Assembly: GCA_021234155.1 (NCBI GenBank) | Contig: JAJEKV010000137.1 | Coordinates: 684,001-748,000 of the forward strand | Length of the DNA: 64,000 nucleotides | Origin: Isoetes taiwanensis | Lineage: Eukaryota > Streptophyta > Lycopodiopsida > Isoetales > Isoetaceae | Direction of reading: 5' to 3' | Shown: one piece after another, positions 9,881-22,200 of the stretch | How positions within the stretch are numbered: the stretch's first letter is position 1 | Layout of the letters: each line of letters starts with the position of its first letter | Position numbers and translations under genes: made by a program | The notes under the pieces: generated by a model | What the model saw: only the letters and a program-made list of their open reading frames with translations | Databases searched by the model: none | What the model was told of the DNA's origin: nothing

Positions 9881-10160
9881 TCCTAATCTCTTCAGTTTGT
9901 CTTCTACGGTTAAGTATGTGTAACTAAAAGTGTCTAATGTACAGCTTTATGGCTAAATATGTGTATAATCACTACTTTTGTACTGTATGACCCTCAGTTT
10001 TTGTTAAAGATATATCTCCAATGTAACTGCTACTTTGACTTAATAATAGAGTTCTTTTCTTCCATTCTCTTGGACTGTCTTTATTATTATTCCCTAGCAT
10101 TACTTAACATGATCTTCTTTGTGACACGTGCTATCACCATAATTCTCCTTATACTTTCTT
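9881..10160 (+). other. Spacer between ORF3 and gag
   Basis: AT-rich 280-bp spacer containing TTAATAATAGA near 10040. It is moderately conserved with 47555-47810, including ATTCTCCTTATAC just before gag. No ORF is supported. Confidence 0.4.
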
Positions 10161-11400
10161 ATGGTCAATATAGACGGTGCTTTAACGCCTCATGGCAGAC
10201 ACCCGCGAATGCTAGCAGATTAACACCGGAGCAAGAACTCATGTTAATGAAGCGGCAGTTAGTAGAGCTCCAAGCTTATGTGTTAAATGCCAAGCCACCA
10301 CAGCACACACAGGAGGACGGGCCGGAGTTACCTCCGTTACCACCAAGTCCACCCCCACAGCAGCCACCTGCACCAGAAACAGGCCCTGTACCCGCACAAA
10401 GGAGGCATCGTTTCAAACGTCGTCGAAGCTCGTCTACGGATAGTGCCACATCCTCACAATCAGCCACTTCTGTGTCCTCAGAGTCGTCTATATCATCTGG
10501 TGACCATGCAAAGCGCCGGGACAAGGAGTACCGTAAGATGGTTGATACGGCCATAACCAGTATATGGAAAAACAGGAAATTGGCCCAGTTTGATGGGAAA
10601 TCTAGAGGCGGGCTGACTGCAGAGTCCTAGTTGGACGAGATGAAGGAGTTTGGGAAATCCTATGGCATGACGGAGAAAGATACAGGAAACGTTGCCACCA
10701 CAAACCTTACCGGAGCCGCTCGTATTTGGTGGAAGGGCTATGCTAGAGCCAAGCATCTGGACAGAAGCAGATGCAAGTTCAAAAAATTTGCCAAAGCTTT
10801 TAAGGTGCATTACGTGCCCCGTGCGCACAAATGCCAGCAGATTCAGACTTTTTATAGTTTAGAGCAGAAGGGTATGTCAGTTCAGGCCTACACAGATGAA
10901 TTCATGCGCTTGAGGCTGTATGTACCAGGTATGAATGAAAAGAGGGCGGTGGAGGGCTATATTGAAGGGTTGGCCCCATCAATTAAACGAATGGTTAAGG
11001 CCATAGACCCGAAATCAGTTGCAGAGGCTGAGGCTAAGGCTAAGGCATTGAGCCTTGAAGAGGATGCACCACGAAACCAGTACCAATGTCCCGCCTCTTA
11101 CTCGCAGCCACGCCCGTCCACACCTTACAAACCCCGTTCACCAAGTCCGGGGCCCTCTCAGCAGAACTCTTACGGCCGCCAGGAAAAGAAAGTCACCTTC
11201 AACATGCCCGACAAACCGAACAATGTCGGTAAGGAAGTTCAGAACCTCTTACAGTCTATTCCCAAAGAGGCCCGAGAGCAGCTCCGCAGAGATAAGGCAT
11301 GACAGGTGTATGCGGCCCGGGCACTTCATGCAGAATTGCCCTTATGTCACACAGACTGCCCAGCTGGCCATGGCCGACCTCGATTGGGACGATCTCGAGT
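10161..11400 (+). pseudogene. gag of copy 1, broken
   Basis: Starts at the ATG conserved with copy 2 (MVNIDGA; copy 2 MLNIDGA). One base is missing about 20 bases later, then the frame runs through a Ser-rich region and the capsid-like part (TGAARIWWKGYARAKHL, KFKKFAKAFKVHY). A nonsense TAG (10628-10630) stands where copy 2 has Trp. The zinc knuckle, of the CX2CX4HX4C type ([10 protein letters not shown] is legible), is split by a two-base loss near 11301. No stop separates the knuckle from protease, so gag and pol were one long ORF, as in many chromoviruses. Gag forms the particle that packages element RNA. Confidence 0.9.
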
Positions 11401-11479
11401 CTACACCACCTGTCGAGGAGGAAGCTCCCGAGTATATTCACGGTGCGTCCCATATCCTTGCAGCCATAGAAACCGGCAA

Positions 11480-11840
11480 TGCTGAAAGTCAGCCTACTGT
11501 TATTTCCACCATAGGCCAAGTAGACAGTAAGCCTTTCATAATTCTTATGGATACGGGAAGTACACATAATTTTGCATCTCCTAGAATGGCCCAGGTATTG
11601 CAGCTTGAGACTTTGAGGTCCCGACCAAAACCTGTCACTTTAGCCAGTGGTAAAATCAGACATACTCATGGCCGTCACATTAACCTTAAGATGCCGCTGC
11701 CAGGTGCACCAGTTGCATTAGGTGCCGAGTTAATGGATATTGGCAAATATGATCTGATTGTTGGTATGGAATTCTTAGCATCTGCAAAAGCTAATATAGA
11801 CTGCGAGAAACGAGAGGTTACCTTCAACGCAGCTAATCGA
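11480..11840 (+). pseudogene. Protease domain of copy 1 pol
   Basis: Aspartic protease active site DTGST (11550-11564) within [13 protein letters not shown], then the flap region and the family-typical DLIVGMEFL near the end. This domain is itself uninterrupted, but it belongs to a broken polyprotein. It would cut Gag-Pol during particle maturation. Confidence 0.9.
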
Positions 11841-12079
11841 GCCCGCGTAACTATAAAAGGTGATCCCTTAAACCCCATTATGCAGTCTATGTCCATCAGG
11901 CAGTTAAATAAGGCTATACGCAAGGATAAGCTACTTTGCGTCATCAGACTTGCCTCCATTGAGTCAGATGCTAAGCAGAAGCAAGTAGTTGATACATTGC
12001 CGGGCGACATTGCTGATCTTCTCAGGGAATTTAGCGATCTCTTTCCCGACGAGATCCAGAAACTTCCTCCGTTCAGAGG

Positions 12080-13375
12080 GGTAAAATGTGAGATAGCTTT
12101 GGAACCAGGTACTAAGCCTACCAGTAATGCCCCGTACCGTATGAGTCCCCCTGAATTGGCAGAGCTTAAGAAGCAACTTCAGGAGTTACTAAACCTAGGT
12201 TTCATTCGGCCCAGTGTTTCGCCTTTTGGCGCTCCTATCCTTTTTGTTAAGAAGAAGGATGGCTCCTTGAGGATGTCTATTGATTATCGCCAGCTCAATA
12301 AGCATACCATCAAGAATCGCTATACTTTGCCTAGAGCAGACGATCTTATGGACCAGTTGCAAGGGGCCAAGTACTTCTCAAAGATTGACTTACGCTCTGG
12401 ATATCACCAATAAAAGAGGAGGACATCCATAAGTCTGCTTTTCGCACTAGATATGGGCATTATGAGTTTACCGTTATGCCTTTTGGATTAACTAATGCCC
12501 CCGCAACTTTTATGCGGTTAATGAATGATGTCTTCCGACAATACTTGGATGAATTTGTTGTTATTTTCTTTGACGACATTCTCATCTATAGTAAGAACCT
12601 GGAAGAGCATGAGAAACATCTTCGGTTGGCCCTACAAAAGCTAAGACGTCACCATCTCTTTGCCAAGTTCTCGAAGTGCAAGTTTGCCACTCCGAAGGTG
12701 GATTATTTGGGACACGTCATTTCAGCAGAGGGAATTGCTACAGATCCAGCAAAGATAGAGGCAGTGAAGGATTGGCCCATTCCCGGTAATGTTTCAGAGG
12801 TCCGAAGTTTCTTAGGGTTAGTAGGATATTACCAGAAATTTGTTAGGGATTTTGCAAAGATTGCAGCACCTCTTACTGATCTTACAAAACATGAGAAAGC
12901 GAAAGATTGGATTGAGCATTGGCAAGCAAAGGTCCAGGGAAGTTTTCAGAAGCTTAAGGATGCTTTAACGTCAGCACCAGTCCTCACATTGCCGGACCCC
13001 GAAAAAGATAAATTAATAGCAACGGATGCCAGTAAGATTGCGACCGGTGGAGTCCTAATGCAGGAGGGGAGGGTTATTGCCTATGATTCAAAGAAAATGA
13101 ACGAAACTGAGCAGCGATACCCTACCCATGACCAGGAGTTGTTAGCTGTTATCCGCGCTCTGCGTATATGGAGACACTACCTTCTTGGTAGAAGATTCCA
13201 GCTGGATACGGATCATCAGAGTCTCCGTTATCTAACAATCCAGCCGAATCTCAACCTCCGTCAGAGAAGATGGATGGAATTTCTGGAGGAATATGATTTT
13301 GAGATTATCTATAAGCCTGGGAAACACAATGTGGTTGCGGATGCGTTGTCGCGCCATCCTTGGTAACCCGAACCC
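12080..13375 (+). pseudogene. Reverse transcriptase and RNase H of copy 1 pol, frameshifted
   Basis: RT blocks are in order: [64 protein letters not shown], and the catalytic FFDD (12566-12577). RNase H follows ([24 protein letters not shown]) and ends DALSRHP. There is a break at 12403-12414 just after GYHQ, where several bases are missing and a stop is created. A one-base loss near 13357 shifts frame into integrase. These domains copy element RNA into DNA. Confidence 0.92.
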
Positions 13376-14700
13376 ATTGTAACGCCATTTCCACACTCAC
13401 CAGTGAGTTTGGGAAACAGATAGAGCAGACCTTGCCCACGGATCCAGAGTTCCGTGATGCGTGGGATAGTTTGGCTAAGCAGGCACGCACAGATAAAGAA
13501 CGTGAAGCTTTCCGTTCGTATAAAAAAGAGGGCAATTTGTTATATCACAAAGATAAGTTGTGTGTACCTGCGACTTCAGGAGTGCGTAAGCTTATTCTCC
13601 ATGATACACACAACAGCCCGATAGCTGGACATGCAGGTTTCATGAAAACCTATTTTAAGATCCGTTCCAGTTATTTTTGGCCGTCCATGAAGAAGGACAT
13701 TGCCCGGTATATTAAGCAATGTCAGGTGTGTCAGCAAACCAAGGCTGAGCAATTACGGATTCCGGGAGAGTTGCAACCTCTGGATGTGCCCAACGCTAAG
13801 TGGGAAGTGATAACCATGGATTTCATTGTGGGCCTTCCACGTACTCTCCGTGGATATGATGCATTGATGGTAGTGGTCGACAAATTGTCCAAAATGGCTC
13901 ATTTCTTGCCATGTCGTACCACAGATACAGCCTTCGATACCGCCTTGCTGTTTGCAAAGGAGATCTTCAGATTGCATGGAATGCCACGAGTTATTGTATC
14001 CGACAGGGATCCCAAATTCGTAAGCACATTCTGGAAAGATTTCTTTGCCACCATTCAAACCAAGCTTGCTATGAGTACAGCATATCATCCTCAGACGGGG
14101 TCAGACAGAGCGTACCAATCGCATTATAGAGGACATGCTACGGAGTTATGTGTGGAGTAAGCAATCACAATGGGCTGACTATATTTATCTGGTCGAATTT
14201 GCCTATAACAGCATGAAACAAGAGTCTTCCAGAATGTCTCCCTTTATGATAAATTATGGTTATCAATGCCTTACTCCAGACACATGGCATAATCCCGTTT
14301 CTAAAGTCGAGGTTTCTCAACAACTCCTCTTGGAAATGCAGGCTTTGGTTGAAGAAGTTCGTGGTTACTTATTGGCTGCACGCAGTCGTCAGAAGAGTGT
14401 AGCGAATAAGCATAGAACCCCACGAGTCTTCCGGGTGGGCGAATCAGTTTGGCTTAAGATTAAGGTAAAACAAGCCAAGCTTAAGATTGGTAACTGCAAG
14501 AAGCTGGCACCCAGATGGGCTGGGCCGTTCAAGATCAGTGAACGTGTTGGAAAACAGGCATATCATTTGGATTTGCCACCCCGCTTGAAGATCCACAAGG
14601 TTTTTCACGTGAGTCTTCTGAAGCAACATACCCCAGATCCAGAGGAGACCTTGGATACCCCCACCCTTCTTGAAATGACAGAAGAGCATCTAGATATAGT
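13376..14700 (+). pseudogene. Integrase of copy 1 pol, frameshifted
   Basis: The HHCC zinc domain has both His and both Cys (HDTHNSPIAGH to CQVCQQ). The first two catalytic Asp are present (MDFIVGLP at 13819 and SDRDPKF at 14002). The region of the catalytic Glu is disrupted by missing bases near 14097, after which the frame resumes at 14135 with the conserved RSYVWSKQSQW block. The C-terminal GPF-type region (RWAGPFKISERVGKQAYHLDLP) is intact. Integrase inserts the cDNA into the genome. Confidence 0.9.
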
Positions 14701-15031
14701 GCCTGAAGCTCTTCTTGATCGAGCCTATAAGCAGACCAGAAGGAGTCAAATGCTGCAATACTTGGTTAAGTGGAAACACTTGCCAGTTGAGGATGCTACG
14801 TGGGTGATGAAGATAGACCTTGAGAAGCACTATCCGGACTTCATGCGGGAATCTCAGGGCCGCACCATCAACGATGCTATCAACCCCGCACCTGGCGGTA
14901 AGCCATGCGGTAGAGGGGTAGATGCATCGTGCATAACAATAGTTACCGATGATGAGATCACTTTCGTGTTCTCTAGGACGTGGTGTATTGTCAATGTGGG
15001 CATGACCGCGAATTGCTTGGAAAGCATGTAG
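14695..15031 (+). CDS. Chromodomain at the C-terminus of copy 1 integrase
   Basis: About 14700-14856 reads EALLDRAYKQ, MLQYLVKWKHLPVEDATW, LEKHYPDF: the beta strands and C-terminal helix of a chromodomain, so the element is a chromovirus. Of the usual three methyl-lysine cage aromatics, only the Trp of VKW is clearly kept; the first position lacks an aromatic and the third reads HL. This resembles the degenerate chromodomains of many plant chromoviruses. A tail of about 55 residues follows to the TAG at 15031. The domain may direct integration to particular chromatin, which makes the H3 ORF in the same element notable. Confidence 0.82.
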
Positions 15032-15522
15032 TTGATAGGCCGCGTTCATCCCGGCTATAATAGGAACATGACCATTCCTTACGCCGCAATGAATTGCGAA
15101 CCATAGGCATGATAGGTTCCCTTGTAGATAAAGTTTTCCTTTTATTCTTATAGGGGGTGGTCCCTTCAACCACAACCTATTTATATTATCTATAGATACT
15201 AATGTATTGACATGTGCAGGCCAGTGAGCAGTACGTGACCTGCCCATGTATAGAGGGTTGCTGATGGCCCGACTTCTCCAGCTTTATTTTGTCTACATGT
15301 GTTACCTTTTTGTCACTGTGATGTTTGATATCGGACTCCGGTCCTTAAACCTTTTTATGATAAGTATATGAAATGCACCTTGGTGCTTAAACTATTTGAT
15401 ACTTCAAGTTCTAATGTTATTACTTTCACAAATAAGGAATTACCTTCCTTCTTATATGTATAATTCTTATATTTTGACTAACCCTAATGCTGAGGACAAC
15501 ATTATTTCTAAGAAGGGGAGAA
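15032..15522 (+). other. 3' untranslated region and polypurine tract of copy 1
   Basis: About 490 bp without a coding frame. It is largely conserved with copy 2 (52715-53197), for example GGGTGGTCCCTTCAACCACA. The purine run AAGAAGGGGAGAA directly precedes the 3' LTR and is the expected plus-strand primer. Confidence 0.8.
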
Positions 15523-17104
15523 TGTGACGTTCCAAGTATTTATACGGTATACGTATAACTATACTGACACGTCACCCAGCAATGGTACGCCGCCATGGGG
15601 TATTTTAACCTGGGGGGGTTGACCTAAAAGGGATTAATTTAGCTATGCTAAATTAATTATTAAAGGTTAATCACCTATAATTAAGGAATTAATCTCTAAT
15701 TGGATTAATTAGGATAATAGATGGATTAGGAAGGCGCCACTTGGCCAAACTTGATTGACCAGCATGGGGATGCTAACTTGGGGCATCAACATTGAACCTT
15801 TGTCCCATTTGCCCCCAAAATCGAGCCAGGAGGAGGAGCCCAAGTTGCTGAAGCGGTTGCTGAGTGCCCAAGTTTGCTAATCACCCAAGTCTTTGAAGAT
15901 GGAAGCACCCCATAATAATGGATCAAGTCGAAACTCGGGTAAGTGGGTAGTCAAGCTTGAGATTTGTAGGATAGCGCTTCAGTTAGTCCTCTCTGATTAT
16001 CTTTGTTAGGACTAACCCTTCTTTGATAGATGGGATTATAATTCAATTATGGATTATGTTTGTTATGAATGGATGGATGAATCTATGAAAGTATTTCTGT
16101 TAGCCTTCCGTAAAGCAGGGATTAAAGGGGGGTAGAGACCTCTGTGCCTTATGCTTTAGTATGTCCTAGTAGCTCCTTCAATTCCCAATTCTTGCGGCCT
16201 GTGCACAAGAGCCCACCGAGTCGTGGATGCTATGGAATGGCTTAGCACCAGATAAGGGACGCAGTGGTGAAGTGGGGGTGGGGTCTTGCACGAACATACA
16301 AGGCTCCTGGGACTCCTACAGTGGGTTAGACCTGATAGCCGGTCACGTAGAGGGCCGGGTATGGGTCTGACACTTCCTGGATGCAGAGGTGTGACCCGTA
16401 TGGGGCACCCTGTACTTTGAGTAGATTTAGGGGAGTAAGTCGGGTAAGGATGCGGGGGTCGCTGATGCGGCACGTATTCTCTAGCTCACCCATGGAACCG
16501 CTGTGATCCTGGAAGGGGACGCTTCCCCGACCTGCCTCATCGGACATGTCTTCATGAAACCTGGAGTAGGCTCGAAGGGTGATACCTTGAGCTTGCGTAT
16601 CCGGAAGGCTATAGTGATGCCATAGCATGATTCGACTCATCTGCAAGAGTGCACAGGAGGGGCGGATGGAGTGGACAACCCTAGCCAATGTTCTATGCCA
16701 GCCAACGCCATGCCAAGATTCGGTCTGCTGATCTCTTGAGACCTAGCCGTCAGTCAATCCTCACTGGAGTCTGAGCCGGGGTAGAACTATGGGTTTGGGG
16801 TGTTTTATCTAGTAATAAATGTATCTTCTCCGTTGTTATCCGTTGGATGGATGTGCCACCCTTCGTGGTGGTATTTATGATATGATTATGCTGTATGCTT
16901 AACCTTGTATTCACGCTTCCGCGACATAGGAGCCCCATTGAAGGCGTGGGCCGAATGACCCCTCTGTGTCCTTCACTCGAGCATCCTTCTATAGATGGCC
17001 CGAGTTAGACGGAGGGCCCTGCTCGTGGCGAGTTGGTTGCCATGGGAGGGGAAAGTCCCCGTATGTATACGTCCGAGTGTCGTATATGTTCTGGGAGCGT
17101 CACA
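15523..17104 (+). repeat. 3' LTR of chromovirus copy 1
   Basis: Matches the 5' LTR over its length with the same TGTGACG and CGTCACA ends. It is followed by the GATTC target duplication. Confidence 0.95.
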
Positions 17105-17163
17105 GATTCTGTTACAAAAGTTTCGTATCAAAGATTTAGCGATTAGCTTTGTAAGGATATATC

Positions 17164-17232
17164 TGTGACGACCATACGGATATTCGTATCATACGAATAT
17201 TATACTCGTATGTACATAACATGGTCGTCACA
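17164..17232. repeat. 69-bp inverted-repeat block with TGTGACG ends
   Basis: Left end TGTGACGACCAT and right end ATGGTCGTCACA are perfect 12-base inverted repeats. Further symmetry (ACGAATAT, ATACGAGT/ATTCGTAT) lies inside. The ends resemble the terminal heptamer of the chromovirus LTRs. It could be the U3 start of the second element's LTR. Confidence 0.55.
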
Positions 17233-17244
17233 CGGATGCAAAAT

Positions 17245-17316
17245 GGTAGATGCACAAGACAGGGTTTGAACTCGTTGCGAGTCACACACCCTTGCCAAGT
17301 GCGCTACCGATATTTG
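17245..17316 (-). repeat. tRNA-like polymerase III promoter region, possible SINE head
   Basis: Read on the minus strand, a box-A-like TAGCGCACTTGG is followed about 30 bases later by a box-B-like GAGTTCAAACCC. No clean cloverleaf is seen, so it is not a functional tRNA gene. It may be a tRNA-derived SINE or chance within an LTR. Confidence 0.35.
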
Positions 17317-17751
17317 TTAAAGACATTCCTTCACGTCTTCCGAATATGTGGGACTATCTCCAGGAGGTTCTAGAATATTCTAGAACCTAATGCATGCGCG
17401 ACACTTGGCGTGATCTCATCCATTGAAGTGACCCGATCCTGATCGTTGGCCTAGATCTATAAGGAGACACCTCCTTCTTGTCGAACCATTCCGGTTCAAC
17501 GCCAGTCTTGAGCCTTCTAGGCATCTGTCTCGTGTTCCTGCTTGCCTTCGGGCCATTGTACTCTTGATTCTTGTTCGTATATCAGATTCTTTGCCGATCT
17601 TGGCATATTTCTTCTGTATTCCTTGCATATTTTCCACGTATTTTCCTTGTTTTCGCGTAGGTTCATGACAGTTTGAACTGGAATGCCTTATCAGTTCTTG
17701 CCTGCTCTGATCCTAAGCATTTTTTTGCTCGTATTTGTGATTTTATATCTA

Positions 17752-18649
17752 TGGAGGATGTTTTGACGTTATTACAGCAGGTCCAGCAGCTTGTTCAAGT
17801 ATGCCAGCAGTTGCAGTTGGACAATAAAGAGCTTAAGAAACGTGTTACTTCACATGAATATGCTTCTAGTTCTAGATTGAGCTATCAGAGCCTAAGATCA
17901 GCCTGCCAGAGAAGTTTGACGGCACTCGGTCCAAGCTCTATGGTTTTTTGAATCAGATTAGGCTTGTGATCCAGCTCCACCCTCATAGATATCCCACGGC
18001 CCAGGAACAAGTTGGACTGATTGGTTCTCTCCTCACAGGGCCAGCTCTAAGTTGGTTTGCTCCTTTATTGGAGAAAGGAGCCCCAGAGTTGCAAGATTTT
18101 GCTGCTTTCACTGCAGAGTTCGAGGCATGCTTTGGAGACACCGACGGGTCAGCGCACATCAGTCACAAAACTTTGCAATCTAAGCAAGGCTCTCGCTCAG
18201 CTTCAGTACATGCATCAGAATCTCGTTAAATTGCGGTAGATACTGCCTGGGATGATATTGCACTTTGAGATTGTTTTCGAAGGGGGTTACATGAAGATCT
18301 CAAAGATATGCTGCTGTCTATAGATGACCCTCAGACTTTGGAAGAAGCCATCAGATTTGCAGTTCGATGTGATAATCGGCTCTTCGAACGTAGGCAAGAG
18401 AGACGTAGTTAAATCACACAAGCGCCTGTAGCTATGCCTTCCCCAGACTCATCTGTAGAATCCAGCAGATCCGGACCTGAGCCTATCCAGATTGATCGGG
18501 CAGTTCGAGGACCTTTATCTGCCCCTGAGAAGCAGCAATGGAGAGAGGCTAATCTTTGCCTCTACTGTAGAGGAACTGGACATATTGCTCGTGGATGCCC
18601 TGTGAAGCGCCTAAATCAGTCAAAAAACTTCAGGGGCCGGTCCGAGTAG
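17752..18649 (+). pseudogene. gag of the second Ty3 element, broken
   Basis: An ATG at 17752 starts a coiled-coil-like MEDVLTLLQQVQQLVQVC. The capsid core (LPEKFDGTRSKLYGFLNQIR then GLIGSLLTGPALSWFAPLLE) is readable across frame changes near 17900 and 18180. Stops interrupt it near 18230 and 18410. A CX2CX4HX4C zinc knuckle (CLYCRGTGHIARGC) closes it near 18560-18600. Confidence 0.82.
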
Positions 18650-18756
18650 TAGGAGTCTCTCGTCGGCTGGCCGCCTTTTCTCAGGCTCCTTCCACAATTT
18701 TTGACATGTTTATTCCATCGGATAAGGTCAGCAGATAATTCTTCATCTCTATATCA

Positions 18757-19376
18757 TTGAAATCAGAGGTTGGAAGATTGGAAGCGTTGGCGCAACTTGA
18801 TTGTGGGGCAAATGCTTGCTTTATGGATAGTGTGTTCGCCAGTAAGCACGCCATCTCTAGAAGCAAGATTGAGCAACCTGGTTCTGTCGAAGTGATTGAT
18901 GGACGGGAGATCTCCTCAGGTGCAGTCACAGAATGTACTGCGCCTCTTCAGGTTTTGTTCGACGGAGTTTCTTGTAGTATTTCCTTCAATCTCATCGCTA
19001 GCCCACATGCGCCAATAGTCTTAGGTTTGCCCTGGCTTGAGCTACATAAGCCACAGATTGATTGGCATACTAGATCATTTCGATTTGCTGGTTCTAGCTC
19101 TAGTTCCAGTTCATCTGCAGTTCAGGTCTCTACACCAATATCGACTTCGATCCGTGCAGTATCGTGGGCCCCTGATTCCATCCTTGTTGTTCTTGTTTCT
19201 ACTCCATGTTCTGATTCGACTCTTGCCTCTGCTCCAGTTCATGTCCCAGATTCTGACCATATTCTTGTTGATGTCCCAACTCCAGCTCTAGTTTCTGCTC
19301 TGACTCCAGTTCCAGTTCTTGCTTCTGCTCCTGCTCCAATTCTTGCTCCAGTCCCTGCTCCAGTTCCTGTTCTAGT

Positions 19377-19407
<31 letters not shown>

Positions 19408-19719
19408 ACTCGTATTCCTGTTCCTGCTCATGTTCCTGCTCCTACTTCTGTAGAGACTTCTTCATGCCCTCAGTTTCGTATCTCGAAGATTTCTCTTCGC
19501 GAGTTCGTTAAATCTGGAAGGCGAGATCCAAGTTCAGTATTTGCAATCCAGGTTCACCCGTCGGCTAGCTCAGCACCAGTGAAGTCTGCTCCAATGCTTC
19601 CAATAAATATGGTGACTTCTATCATACCTTCAGGAGGTTATGGACATGCGAGATCAGCTATGTCCTCGGGCACACACTTGACATGTATATATACATTGAT
19701 GTATACTTGTACAGTTTGA
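18757..19719 (+). pseudogene. Protease and Pro/Ala-rich linker of the second Ty3 element
   Basis: The retropepsin-like part reads LAQLDCGANACFMDS, with Cys in place of Ser/Thr in the usual D-S/T-G, so activity is doubtful. It ends LGLPWLELHKPQIDW. A Ser run and about 100 residues of imperfect Ala-Pro-Val repeats (19280-19450) follow, then a conserved-looking RISKISLREFVKSG. The frame closes at 19719 before the RT core. Confidence 0.75.
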
Positions 19720-19726
19720 CAGCATT

Positions 19727-19797
19727 CTTATTACTGCCACGGTTTTTCTCTCAAAAACCCTTCGGGGCGGGGGTTTTTTAACCCGGACAGTAATAAG
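19727..19797. repeat. 71-bp stem-loop inserted between protease and RT
   Basis: CTTATTACTG (19727-19736) and CAGTAATAAG (19788-19797) form a perfect 10-base inverted repeat. The interior can pair further through GTTTTT with AAAAAC and GGGTTTTTTAACCC. It may be a tiny insertion or a fortuitous hairpin. Confidence 0.4.
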
Positions 19798-19940
19798 TTT
19801 GCTGCGCTCCTTATGGGTCCCATAGGCCGATTGGCCTCAGTGGACGATAAAAAAATCATTCTCATTCTTATTCTGATGTTTTTGATAAAGTCAAGGCCAG
19901 CAAGCTCCCAGAGCATCGTCCATATGATTGTCCTATTGAT

Positions 19941-21214
<1,274 letters not shown>

Positions 21215-21222
<8 letters not shown>

Positions 21223-21859
21223 TCAGCAATCACAGGTTATTCTAGGGCCTGATCAGTTCCAGCTTATGGCTCTCAATTTATTCGAGAGGCCTCATGATAC
21301 GGCTTTGTTGGAGTCTGTTCGACCATCTCTGCTCTCCGATCCATTGGCTCAAGATGTATTCTCACACCTTGGCTCTGCATCATCTTCTCAGCAAATGCGA
21401 TCAGTCTATGATAGTTTTGAGGTTCGAGATGGACTCTTGCTCCATGATGGGCTTCTATATGTGCCAGATGGTGCTTCTAGGCTTCGGGTTCTCCAGGCTT
21501 GCCATGATTCACCTATGGCCAGATACTTTGGAGTAGCCAAGAGTCTTGAACTTATTAGTCAAGAGCAATGGTGGCCTGGGCTTCGTCGCTCTGCCGAAGC
21601 TTTTATTCGATCCTGTGACATCTGTTGTCGAGCGAAGGTTCCAAGGCATCTTCCTCATGGCCTTCTTCAGCCACTGCCGGTACTAGATGAACCTTGGAAG
21701 AGTATTTCTATAAACTTTATTCCGGAGCTGCCACTCTCTCGGGGCTATGATGCCATCATGGTTGTTGTTGATCGTTTCTCTAAGATGGCTCATTTTATTC
21801 CTCGCAACATCACCATCACTAGTGAGGGAACAATGGATCTTCTTCTTCATGATCTCTGA
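21215..21859 (+). pseudogene. Integrase fragment of the second Ty3 element
   Basis: The HHCC zinc region is partly legible (CDICCRAKVPRH). The first catalytic Asp position reads Asn (SINFIPELPLSRGYDA). The frame ends at 21859, before the second catalytic Asp, where the sequence turns into copia-like LTR. Confidence 0.8.
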
Positions 21860-22200
21860 TGACTACTCTGGACGACTTGTCTTGTCAGATCGTCGTCTGA
21901 GCTTGTCAATTCGCTTGGTTCATTTGTTACTACTTCATACATGACTTTTCATCTATTTTTAAGGGTCAGACGACGTTATCCATGAAGAAACTATAATCTA
22001 AAGGATCTATTAGCCCATGCCTTTATTCAAAGGCACACCTTTATATAAAAGCATCTAAAGACCCTTCACCTTTACCTTTTATATAACCTTTATGGTACTA
22101 TATATGTAACCTCTATTGATCAATAAATTTGTCTTGTATTGTGGTGCAACGTTCCTTCTTGTGTGCTTGTTCTTGTTAAACTAGTATATGCAACTGGAAA
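21860..22200 (+). repeat. Copia-like LTR fragment, copy 1 of 3
   Basis: Similar to 37211-37530 throughout (ACATGACTTTTCATCT, GTTATCCATGAAGAAACTAT, CTTGTTCTTGTTAAACTAGTAT). No primer site survives here. About 80 bases of gag-like debris follow. Confidence 0.55.

Larger units (their letters stand above)
3922..17104 (+). mobile_element. Complete Ty3/gypsy chromovirus carrying a histone H3 ORF (copy 1)
   Basis: A 13,183-bp LTR retrotransposon. Both LTRs begin TGTGACG and end CGTCACA and are bounded by the 5-bp target duplication GATTC (3917-3921 and 17105-17109). A tRNA-Met primer site follows the 5' LTR, and a purine tract precedes the 3' LTR. The order is LTR, histone-H3-tailed ORF1, ORF2, ORF3, gag-protease-RT-RNaseH-integrase-chromodomain, LTR, all on one strand. 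The LTRs are nearly identical apart from small indels (about 1,613 versus 1,582 bp), which implies a fairly recent insertion. Even so, ORF2, gag and pol carry several frameshifts or stops while ORF1 and ORF3 are open. This copy could therefore move only with help. A diverged relative is at 43950-54814 and a solo LTR of the same family at 39782-42022. Confidence 0.95.

Noticed and set aside
17245-17316. A functional tRNA gene
   Set aside because: Box-like motifs are present but no cloverleaf with paired acceptor and anticodon stems can be drawn.
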